NCBI GenBank assembly: GCA_964007475.1
Contig: OZ023273.1
Span: forward strand, 39,929,525-39,993,524
Reading direction: 5' to 3'
Source: Hybos culiciformis
Taxonomy: Eukaryota > Arthropoda > Insecta > Diptera > Hybotidae
DNA length: 64,000 nucleotides
Shown here piece after piece: positions 35,131 through 45,714 of this stretch. The number at the start of each line of letters is the position of its first letter. Position 1 is the first letter of the stretch. The notes under the pieces were generated by a model. That model was not told the origin of the DNA. It saw nothing but the letters and a program-made list of their open reading frames with translations, and ran no database searches. The translations under genes and the position numbers were made by a program.

Positions 35131-36716
35131 CTTCTAATATTTAAAGAATTTTATTTATTTATTTAAATTTTATGTATTAATTTTTGTACGTAAAAAAAAT
35201 TTTTGAAGTGAAACTTCTTTAGAGGCATTGTGATTGAGAGTGAAAAAAATGTAAGTGTCAAAAATGTAACGCCGAGTGTCAAAAATGTAACGCTGAATGT
35301 CAAAAATTCCTCGTTTATTGACAAAAAAAAAGGCAAAAAAAAAAAGAAAAAATTTATGTGTCAGCTGATGATAAAACCGACAGCCGCTAGCAACTTAATG
35401 AAGCTTATCAGCGCAATAACCTACTCTATATTGGCTCAGAATTAAAGTCGAAAATACTATTTTGTTTTTCGATTGAAAGGAAAATAAAATTTATTTTAAA
35501 TTATTGAATAACAAATATTTCATTTATTAATTATTAGTGCTAATTTTCAAAAAGTTTTTGGAATACAAATATGTATTCTGAATAAAAATGTTCCAATGCA
35601 CCTATTTTGTAGATAATTTATTTTTGATATTAATTTTTCTTAATGTAATTTTTTTAGTTTGTTAGCGTAATTTATTTTTGACATTAAATTACACTAATAA
35701 AATGCAGGAGGAATATGTTTATTTCAATTACTTTTCGGAAGAAATACTAATGTCAAATTTTGCAGGCATATTTGAAAATGCTCTTTTAACTAAAACAGAT
35801 TTTTTTTTGAAGTAATTTGTAATTGAGTTGTTGGTATAAATTATTTTTGCCATTAAATTCCATTAATGCAATGCATGTAGAATATTTTTATTCTAATTCC
35901 TTTTCAGAAGAAGTACTAATAAACATGAAATTTTTCAGGCATATTTCAAAAAGTTATTTTAGGTTAAACTATTCGGGCAAAAAAAAGAAAACATGATTTA
36001 AGCCACGCTGCTGTTTTTTCATACATTATTGTCGCTAATAATGTAGTTGTAACCGGAATTTTGTTTACGGCTTAAAATATAGTGAAATCATCTGGCAACC
36101 AGTGGCAACCATAATTCTAGCCATAATTCTAGCCATTTTGAAATAATTTAAAAGCCATTATGCCACTAAACTTTTTGAGCTTAAAAAGTATTTTAGAATT
36201 TTTAAATGTTTTTATATCTAAGTAGTCTCTGGTTTTTAATTTTTTTTGTTTAATTTTTTCTAAGCCTCCGAATTCCCCCAAAACAAGTTATTTTAAGTCG
36301 ACTGGCCGTAGTCGACGGACAAAAATCAACTAGTCGCCGTCGAAAAAATCGATTGGCGTCATGTCTTATATGCACTTGGCAATTTTAAATATTTATTTAG
36401 CCGCTCCAGAAAATACTACTTGCCATGAAGTTTCACTTCTTCCGTGTGTCCCGAGTCTCACATATTTTTTTTTTAGGATTAATACAATGATTTTTTGCGA
36501 AAAGGTAGAAAATTTCTTGGTATTTTTTTTATTGATTGAATAAAAAAAATAATTACTTCAGACTAATAATTTTTAATTTTTTAATTGATTTTTTTTTCTT
36601 TGAATCAAAAAAAAGTTAAATTTTTATTTAAAGTAGTTTGTTGTAAATTTATTCGTATGAATATTATAATCAAACAACGCATGCATACAATCATAATGTT
36701 TAATTAGGATATATAT
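35131..36716. other. Spacer with diverged tandem repeats; no gene
   Basis: At about 35247-35310 a 24-bp unit built on GTCAAAAATGTAACG occurs about three times, inside a 71-codon frame that is probably incidental. From about 35500 to 35960 a diverged unit of roughly 185 bp (TTATTTTTGACATTAAAT .. TTTTCGGAAGAAATACTAAT .. GCAGGCATATTT) recurs. At 36296-36360 short GTCGAC-containing inverted words occur. Confidence 0.55.
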
Positions 36717-38059
36717 TTTAATGCGCATGTCTTCGGTAAGTTGTATTTACATTCGCAAATTTAGCTCGGTAAATGGTCCATTACATGCATCAATACACAT
36801 GCAATTATAGAGGAATGTAAATTGTATTTACATTTCCCTGTGATGTAAATTGTATTTACATTGCTCTATATTGTATTTACATTCTTCATTTTGAACTGCG
36901 TAATACTATAAACAAAAATAATATCACTCACACTCACAATATTTCAATACAGACAAATAAAAAAAAAAAAAAAATTGCAAATGTAAACCTCTCACATGCA
37001 TCATATCAATGTCAAACAAAGCTTAGTTTATAATGCTAAAAATCTATATTTTCCCTCTGAGCTAATCTATATTTTCCCTCTGAGCAAACAAAAAAAAAAA
37101 AAAAGAACCAATAAAAAAATACGCGGCTATTTTTTTTTTTTTTTTTTAAAGCGGCCAGTCGATCAGTCGATGAATTTTCTTAACATGTGTTTCAATCTAC
37201 TATTTTTAAAGGATCTTCGAACCTCTACTACTAAATTTTTAAACGAGTGTGGTTGGATTTTAGTACAAAAATTTAAACCACACTTCAAAAATTGCACTTA
37301 TTTTTATTCAAAAAAACAAAATGAATAAAAATAGAACAATGGTAACCCTGAAAATATCTTTGTTATCATTATAAAGTTTGCTGTGATTGTCAAATGTCAA
37401 GCAAGAATTTTTTTTTCTTTTATCAACAAACGAGGAAAATGGCAGCAACAAGGAGATTATTTATTGTAAATATAAATTATAACTATATAATTATTATTTG
37501 ATTTTATTTTTAATTATAAAAAAAATAATTATAAAATTATTATTATTTTTTTTAATAATTAAAAATAAAATTAAATAAAATTTAAGAAGACCATTAGTTC
37601 CTAAAATAATAAAAAAAAAATTTGTAATTTTTCTAAAAAAAAATTATTCGATTTTTTTTTTTGCAAAAAAGAAAATGAATAATTTTTTTTTGGAAAAATT
37701 ACTAATTTTTTTTTTAATATTTTAGGAATCTTCCGGTTTGAAATCATTTCGATAAATAAATAAACTTCCTTATTAAATTTTATTTCCTTGCTTCATTTTG
37801 AACTTTTTTGTTTATTTTTTTCATTATAAATGTATTGTTTTCAACTCCCTCTCACATGCACATTAAAGCAGTATACAATACATGTTAATCAAATTTGTTA
37901 TACAGCTCGTTTTGTATACACACAAACATATAGACACTCGTCAATATTATATCACTCGACCTTCGGTCTCGTGATATAAACATGACTCGTGTCTATGTGT
38001 TTGTGTGTATACAAAACTCGCAAGAATAACAAATTTTCTTAACATGTGTAATCTACTAT
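36717..38059 (-). mobile_element. Foldback-headed element, copy E (long form, two heads)
   Basis: Minus-strand copy with ATAGTAGATTAC near 38059 and GCGCATTAAAA near 36717. Same organisation as copy C: head hairpin (about 37880-38048), AT-rich palindrome (about 37605-37730), second head-like start near 37205, and tail with GTAAATACAATTTACAT-type repeats. Here the head arms are imperfect and the inner ATATCAC/GTGATAT stem is present, unlike copy C. A 110-codon frame at 36996-37328 lies wholly inside it and is a shadow. Confidence 0.87.
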
Positions 38060-38259
38060 ATATGGTCATTTTGTTTTTATTATTATTTTTTACAAACATA
38101 TTACGATCATGAATGAATTTATGAATTCACATTATATCATAGACTAAAAAACGAAAAAAATTCTCATTTTTCTAACATTTACGAACAACGATCGAATTAC
38201 GATGTTTACAAAAAATAACAAAAAATTTTGACTCCAATTTCTTTATTTATACATATAAA

Positions 38260-38733
38260 CAGTGCTGAGCTGAAGGGGGCTCGCACGGGCTCGCAAGAGC
38301 CCCCTGATAAATTTAAAAAAAATTTGCGAGCCCTCCGATAAACTTTAAAAAATACGCGAGCCACTTGATAATTTCAAACATATTTGTTTATACCCAATAT
38401 TAAAATTTTTTGATTCAACAATCTGCGAAAAAGTATCGAAAATATCGATTTAAAATATTAGTACATTATTTGATACAATAAAAAAATCGTAAAGTTAATA
38501 TAGAAATGTTTGATTTTGTATACTACTGAATGAAAAGTCCCGCCTTTTATATTTTTAAATTTAAACGATCGTCTAAATTTTAATGTAATATTTTAATATT
38601 TTATACATATATCTATATATACTAAACTATTCAAAAAATTAAATGCAGGTAAAAAAAAAAAAATAATTTTTTTTGTGAATCTATAAAATCTTGAATGCGA
38701 GCCCTCTGATAATAATTCCACAGCTCAGCACTG
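38260..38733. mobile_element. hAT-type non-autonomous element, 8-bp duplication (474 bp)
   Basis: Perfect 13-bp terminal inverted repeats CAGTGCTGAGCTG, with subterminal GCTCGCA and GCGAGCC words on both sides. CATATAAA is duplicated exactly at 38252-38259 and 38734-38741. No transposase frame was recognised inside. Confidence 0.93.
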
Positions 38734-38741
38734 CATATAAA

Positions 38742-40386
38742 GCTTTTTCATAAATAGTAATACGAATAATAAATAGTAAATTCCGTTTCCTTTTCAAATA
38801 ATGAAAAAAATGCATAGCTAGGACATGCTTTCTTCACTCATCTTCTCATGTATTATTTTATTTTAAGAGTATTGGATAATTATGCGAAATAATAAAAAAA
38901 AAATTTGTTTGTAATAAAACACAAATTTGGTTTTTTCAATAAATTTTATATATTTTGATATTTTTATCGATTACTTATTTAATTATTTTCAATATGATTT
39001 TTTATTTATTATTTTGTATTGAGTTGAGTCAATACCAACATAAATTAAAAGCCCCCTATTAAAAAAAAAAACAATACATAGACAGCATCTCGTAGGCATA
39101 AAAATCATAACAAATGTATGAAACCCTATGAGATTTCCTATACAAAACCTAAAGATTAATCTGTAAAATGGAATTAAAAACAAAAAAAATATAATTTAAT
39201 TATTGAATGCAATTTATTATATGATTTATATTAATTTTTAAGAAAAAAAAACCGTGTTTGTATAAAATAAAAAATTACAAAAATGGAGCAAATTTAATCC
39301 ATAAATTTTTTTTCTTACTGGTAAAGTAAATTAAACTTTTTTTTGTCATAATTTCTAGGCTCTAGGTACTTTATCTTTAATTTTAAATTAATTTAAAAAA
39401 ATTCAAATATGTTTTAAAATTTAATTAAAATTTACATAAACCCAAAAAATTATATAGCTATCGTACCTAGCTCTTATTAGATGTTTTGGACAAAGTTCAG
39501 CTAACGTGTACGAAAAAAAAAAAAAAGAAGGCTTTGGTTACTACAAAGCAAGTACCTAGGTATACCTACCTAACATATGAAAACTATGGGGCTGCATATC
39601 CCTGAAACGAGAGTTTACCGGTAGAAACCTTCTGGGATGTAAGGATTTGAGGATTTCAGGACCGCCCCTACTATCTCACCAAGTTTCGGACAAATCGAAC
39701 TTGTGCATTTACGTGGCTGTTTTTCTACCTGGGGACCCACATACTTATGTAGGTATCTTCCTACCTTCTATCTGTACAAAAAAAAAGTTTTTTTTTTATA
39801 TTTTGTATTTGAAATTATATTTCTTTTTATTTATTGAAAATAATTTTAAATTTTACTTCACTTTATGAACATATTTTTATTAAAAATCTCCATTGAAAAT
39901 TATTTTCATTAAAAAAAATATTCTAAAATCCACTTAAAAAAAATGTTTTGATTATAGCACAATAATTTTTTCAATCATGTTTTTAAAATCATTTTTAATT
40001 TATTTATGAAATAGGTAAATTAAAATTAAATATTTTCATTCCATTTTTCTAAAAAACAAAAAACAACAAGTAAAAATCCACCTGTAATCTGTAGTTAAGA
40101 AAAAAGTTGTCCTAGGAAGGATTTTTATTTTATTTTGGACATTTAAAATTAATTTTTTTTAATAAACTAATAAAAAACTTATTTTTTATTAATTTATCTT
40201 CATTATTATTGAATTTAAATTTATTTTTAATGTTTAAAACATAACTAAAAATGGCAAAAAAAATTACTGCCGACCAACAAAGCGAACAAAAATTTGAAAA
40301 CTAGTGGGAATTTTTTATTTATTATCCCTACGAAAAGTTTTGTTTACTTTTCAACTAAACGGCTGATTATCTTAGTGTTGGTGATG
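38742..40386. other. Spacer; GC-richer unassigned patch at 39540-39780
   Basis: The patch 39540-39780 (CCTGAAACGAGAGTTTACCG .. CTACCTGGGGACCCACATAC) has ordinary base composition and short GTAGGTA/TACCTAC words, but no convincing coding frame. It may be a repeat fragment. The remainder is homopolymer rich. Confidence 0.4.
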
Positions 40387-40551
40387 GTTGAGTGCAAATG
40401 TAAAAATATGTTTACTAAATACATTGAAAATTTAAAGCTGTTTTTATTTTGTTTCACTAATACCCTCACAAGAAAATACCATTTTTTGAAATATCAAACT
40501 TTAAACACGATGACCATCTGATACTATTGTTCATCTATGCTACTAGCTATT
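40387..40551 (-). mobile_element. Fragment of a CATAGAT-ended MITE, copy 2
   Basis: Inverse match to 34346-34517, from GTTGAGTGCAAATGTAAAAA to TTCATCTATGCTACTAGCTA reading on the plus strand. The sequences diverge beyond both ends. A 75-codon open frame overlapping it is incidental. Confidence 0.7.
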
Positions 40552-43219
40552 ATATTCAATCAATAATATTATTAATAATATATTATTTTTTAGTTTGCAT
40601 ATAAAGCAAATTGAAAATCATAATTGTTTTTTCAATATGAAACTTTGTTTAAATTATTAAATGTTGCAAATTTTTTCTTTATAAATTTTTAATTGGTGGA
40701 ATATAAATTAAAATTCCACTACTATTATTTTTCATTTACAAAGTTTAATTTAACAAGAGTTTAAAACCATTAAATATTTTTTTTTTTTTTTTAATTTTTT
40801 CTTAGTAAGTTTTATTTTCCATTTAGAAACAACCTCATAAATTTGACCTAATTTTATAAGAGATTTTTTTTTTATTCAACTTGTTTTTGTTTAATGAAAA
40901 TAAATATTTGACATTTAAGATGAATTAAAAGTAAATTTAAATTCATTGTGGATCCTTGTGGAATACCATTTATTTTCATTTCTATCTACCAAAGGGAGAA
41001 AAAAAAAATGAAAATAAAATAAATTTCATTTAAACTCAATTTTTTTAAGTTTAAAAACTGAGGAAACAGAGGAATGAATAAGCAAAAATATAAAATAAAA
41101 AAATTTTCTCAAGTTGAATTGGAAATTGTCTAATAAAGTTAATGTACGTGAAAAATAAAATTTTCACCACTTTAATTTTAATCCCTGGAAAAATAAAAGT
41201 TTCATATACAGAAAATATGTTAAACTATATATGTGTACTTAAAAATTCATTGAAGTTCATTGAAATTTATCATTTTGACATAATTTTAATGTGAAAGGTT
41301 TTTTTTTTATGTTTATATTTTTAAGAATTAAAGGAACATAAGTTATTTTTTTACGAAAATTATATGTATTATGGATGTGAACATTTAAAATTAAAAAATA
41401 AATTACTAAATGCCGAGGAATACTTGAAGGAGAATTATAATTTCTCAATAGCGAACCATTATAATCCAAATTGACAGTAAATTTTAGTTTTATTACTGTT
41501 TAATCATTGGCCAATGAAAAATAGGATTAACTTTTACCTAAATCCCTAATAGAAAATGAAAATTATTTTAAAAAATTTTTAACATTCTTATGTACATTAC
41601 AAAACATTTCAACCGATTAAAAGGAATTAAAGTGAAATGCTTTAAAGGCAATAGCATAAAAGCCGTTTTTATAAGCAAAAAAATTCAGTTTGAAAATAAG
41701 ATTTTTTTATTTTTTCTTCTTAAAATATTTTTCTAAATAAACGTAAATGTATATTTAGTAAAATGTAAGACTGTACATTTTTTTGCAAAATAGTGATGCA
41801 TAAATATTTCTTCCAAATTTTAATTTACAATATTTAAAATTACATAATATGAGTTTTCCGCTGGTAGTGAAATTCTGTTCGCTTACTCTTTTAATTAAAT
41901 GATTAATATACATAATACTAATCATATGTGAGCCTGCTCTGATTTAGATATTAAAGCTCTCTTTAATGCAATTTCTCAAACTAAGTGCTCATATAAAAAT
42001 CAAATATCAGCTTCGTTAGACAAATATGCAATCCTTTCCTTGTTTGAATTTAACCCTAACTTGTAGTTATGATTTGAAATAAAACCAGATAAATAAAAAA
42101 AAAATTATAAACCTATAACCTAATATAAAATGATAGAACAATACAAACATTTTCTTATATCTACACTAAGGACTTACTTATATTATAAAAAACAAAACAT
42201 GCTTTTTAACTTCACAAAAATATTAATCTTCAGTTAAAAAAAAAAAAAAAACTTAAAATTTCGTCTCGATTTTTCCTTTATCAAAAAATATTGAAAATGA
42301 AAGTAGACCATTTAATCATTGAAAAAAAAAAAAGTTTTAGAAAAGTTTTGAACATTTAATTGACGGGTGTGTCATAAACATCATAAAATAAGAAAGAAGC
42401 AAACAAATACTTTATTTTATTTTGAATTATTATTTTTGATAGTGAGAATTTTTTTTTTATTTCAAATCCTGCACAAATAAAAAACACATCAATAAGTTAG
42501 ATACGAGAACAGTAAGTCAACTCAGCTATGAATAAGAACTCAAAAACAATATTTTTCTTCCTAAATTGTCTAGAACTTAAGGCCAGGAGGATTATAATAT
42601 ACAATCGCATTACTTAACGTTACCCAATAGTCCATTCCGGTCAGATAAAAATGAATACTTCTATATAATATGCAATTTAGTTTTGATGTGTGTATTTTAT
42701 AATTCTTTTTAAAAGCGCTAAAAACCTTAGAAGTTATAGGCTCTAGTTTAAGTATTTTAATTATAATTTTGATTGTATTAAAATAGGTAAAATATATGAA
42801 TATTATTCTTTTCGAAATTTCTTGTCCCTGTAAAACTGTATGTGAAATAATTTTTAATATTTAATATCTTTTAATAAATTATTCTTCTGGATCAAATAAT
42901 TTTTCGACCACAATCCTCGGGCTAACGTGATTAGACATTCTGTTAAATAAAATATATAAGAAAGGAACAATGTGTTGTTGTTGTATACTTGCGGCAAAAA
43001 AAATTTTTAATTTTCATTAAAAACATTTTTTTGATGAAAACAAAATAGGGTCAAAATTATTGAAAAGAAAATACAAGTTTGAAGTTAAAATATTAAAATA
43101 AATCAAAATTGAAAAATAATGTAGTTATGTGTATGTATATCTGTAATATAACGAATTTAAATTCCTAAATATTTTTTTATATAATAATATTATATACTGA
43201 CACTGATAATGATAGGTTT
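40552..43219. other. AT-rich DNA, no recognisable gene
   Basis: No long frame or repeat was recognised up to the non-LTR fragment. Confidence 0.5.
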
Positions 43220-43895
43220 AACTAGGTTTCATAAAAAAGTGGTTCCGCGAATTTAACGACCCGTACATTCTTAAAGCACTCTATACTACTATCGTGCGCC
43301 CAAATATTGAATATGCCAGCCAAGTGTGGTCACCTTATTACAACATTCACATAGACCGCATTGAATCAATCCAAAAGAAATTTTTAAGATTCGCTCTTCG
43401 GCATCTTCCCTGGTCTGATCCTTTAATTTTACCACCTTACGAGAATAGATTAAAACTGATCAAATTAGTGTCCCTAAAAAAAAGACGAGAAATAGGCGAT
43501 GTTATTTTCGTAACTCAAGTAGTTAACGAAAACATAGATTCTTCTTACATTCTTCAAAGAATACAATTTCGTTCAGATCCTCGTCTTCGCTCTGTTGAGC
43601 TTTTTTCCGTAAAATTCCACAGAACAAATTATGGACAAAATGAACCTATCAACAGAATGCTCACTACAGGAAACAAATACAAACACTTAATTGATTTTTC
43701 TGTAACAAAACAAAACCTCAAACATATTCTTTTAGGTTAGTAATTACATGTATATGTATGTATTTAAGTTAATTATTTTTCAATAATTTTACTATGTATT
43801 TTTCAAAAATTTTACTATGTATTTTTTTTAGTTTAATTTTAAATTTTTCCAATGTAAAAAGTTTGAGCTAAACTATAAATAAATAAATAAACTCA
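43220..43895 (+). mobile_element. 3' fragment of a CR1/jockey-like element
   Basis: A 5'-truncated copy related to the 14474-18055 element but clearly a different lineage or older split. It ends with an AAATAAATAAATAAA tail (about 43876-43892), a typical simple-repeat 3' end. Confidence 0.85.
43222..43740 (+). pseudogene. C-terminal part of a CR1/jockey-like ORF2
   Basis: Open in one frame from about 43222 (LGFIKKWFREFNDPYILKAL) to TAG 43738-43740, about 172 codons. It contains VRPNIEYASQVWSPYY, the conserved region after the RT thumb, then RIESIQKKFLRFALRHLPWS, and ends with NKYKHLIDFS. It aligns without gaps with 17505-18035 of the first element. No internal stop is present, so the fragment is a clean 5' truncation. 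The RT catalytic domain is absent. An ATG at 43294 is an internal Met, not a real start. Confidence 0.9.
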
Positions 43896-44887
43896 AGTTA
43901 CTGGGAAAAGCTTAGATACTGTTAAACTATAGTTACATATTGATTACCGTGTTTTGTTAATGAAAAAAAAAATAACGTGAAATATTTAAGCCTTCTTTTA
44001 TATATATACGTGTGCGTAAAATATGTAATGTAAATAGGTAAATAAAAGATCTGTTGAGATTTCCGAACACTATTCAATTTTTTTGTCAGTATATCTATCG
44101 TTTTCGTGAAAGTTCAAATTAACAGAGGATCAAACAGCGACATTTCAGTAACAAATGTTATGTATAAGAAATCTTTCTTCATCATAATAAACTATTTTGT
44201 TAGTAAACAATGATTTTGTATTTCTTCTGTTTTTTTATATGTATGTAGGTAGGTATGTATATTAATGTATATATTTAAAATAATTTATGATTTAATGATT
44301 TTTTAACATTTTATCGCAGATAACAATAAAAAATTTAGAAGAAATTTAATTTATTTTAGAAATCAAGAAAAAAAATTTAAGGAATGTAAAATTATAATGA
44401 AATAATATTTACATAGGTTTGGTTATGTTTGTTTATTTATACAGATAACATAAACCCTTATATATAAAAATTATTCAGAAAAGGCCCTTAGGCATTCTTT
44501 TTAAATTAAGATAATCCAATTCACAAACTGATGGTGTGCTTTGTTTTAATTTTAATAAAAATTCAATCAAACTGATTCAATTAAAATATGCACCCCTTTT
44601 TCAAGAGTTATGTTAATTTTCAGGATAATTTTTAATTCAATTTTTGAATTTATGTATTTGATGAAAAATGTTTAGGAAACTATTTTATATTTACATACAA
44701 AATACATACATTAATTCTGTGAAGCTCAATTTGTTTTATAAAGCAATCATTTTTAGATCCAACTGTAGATAAAAATTATTCTAATATATATTAACAGATA
44801 GGAATAAAGTTGATGCAATGCATCGTTAATAATTCGCTATTATTACAACTTGTAGTATTGTGTTTTTGTAATTAAAGTCTATGGATT
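43896..44887. other. AT-rich DNA, no recognisable gene
   Basis: Nothing recognisable between the non-LTR tail and the second assembly gap. Confidence 0.5.
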
Positions 44888-45087
44888 NNNNNNNNNNNNN
44901 NNNNNNNNNNNNNNNNNNNNNNNNNNNNNNNNNNNNNNNNNNNNNNNNNNNNNNNNNNNNNNNNNNNNNNNNNNNNNNNNNNNNNNNNNNNNNNNNNNNN
45001 NNNNNNNNNNNNNNNNNNNNNNNNNNNNNNNNNNNNNNNNNNNNNNNNNNNNNNNNNNNNNNNNNNNNNNNNNNNNNNNNNNNNNNN
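44888..45087. other. Assembly gap, 200 N
   Basis: Exactly 200 N, the same length as the first gap, so again a fixed-size scaffold join. The hAT relic starts within 110 bp after it, so the missing upstream transposase may lie in unassembled sequence. Confidence 0.97.
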
Positions 45088-45189
45088 CGCCTTTAATGAA
45101 AAAGCGTCTACAAGCCAATATGAAATTTAAATTTTAACAAAAATTAATTTTTATTAAATGCATACAAATTTTTTTTCGAGTTTTAATTT

Positions 45190-45714
45190 TTGGAGCAAAC
45201 GAACTACAAAATTATCTGAAATTGTTGTCTCGCAAAATTGAAAATGATATTAATCCTGATTTATAACAATAATGTTGAAGAACTCTTTCCAAATGCACTG
45301 ATTGCATTAAGGGTATTACCATAAAGGAAGTATAAATATGAGAAATTCAGTCCATACAAAAAATTCAAATTTAAAAAAATTAAACAAAAAATATGAAATC
45401 AAAAAATATGAAATCGCTATCCCATTACCGACAATTGGGATAATGATTTCATATAGACCGGCATTTTTAGTTTAATTTTTTTAATTTGAATTTTTTGTAT
45501 GGAATGAATTTCTCTTATTTATGCGTACTTTGTGGTATTAGTAACTTTACCCGTTTCAGTTGCTAAAGGTGAGAGAACTTTTCCAAAATTAAAACTGATC
45601 AAAAATTACTTGAGATCAACTATCGGGCAAGAAAAATGGAATGGGTTGACAATAGTCTCCATAGAATCTGAAATTTCTAAATATATTAACTTTGATGTGC
45701 AAAGATTTCTCTAA
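45190..45714 (+). pseudogene. hAT transposase C-terminus, interrupted by a MITE
   Basis: The part before the MITE encodes NELQNYLKLLSRKIENDINP and, after a one-base frame change near 45260, NNVEELFPNALIALRVL. After the MITE it continues as VTLPVSVAKGERTF and KLKLIKNYLRSTIGQEKWNG to a stop at 45712-45714. LPVSVA.GER.F.KLKLIKNYLRS is the core of the hAT-family dimerisation domain seen in zinc-finger MYM/THAP-type transposase relatives. Taking out the MITE with one TATTA copy (222 bp, 74 codons) leaves an uninterrupted frame across the junction. The catalytic and zinc-finger parts are absent. Exon capture by a host gene is possible, but the frameshift and MITE argue for a dead transposon. Confidence 0.9.
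45319..45535. mobile_element. Palindromic MITE with TATTA duplication inside the hAT relic
   Basis: About 65-bp imperfect terminal inverted repeats beginning CCATAAAGGAAG / CCACAAAGTACG, with GAGAAATTCA and CCATACAAAAAATTCAAATT shared. A central stem TGAAATCGCTATCCCA / TGGGATAATGATTTCA makes the whole 217 bp a single hairpin. TATTA is at 45314-45318 and 45536-45540. It shares terminal CC..GG, the TATTA site and the hairpin plan with the MITE at 22413 but not its internal sequence. Confidence 0.9.

Noticed and set aside
36996..37328. 110-codon frame in copy E
   Set aside because: Same DNA as the noncoding interior of copies C and F; a related reverse frame in copy F is equally incidental.
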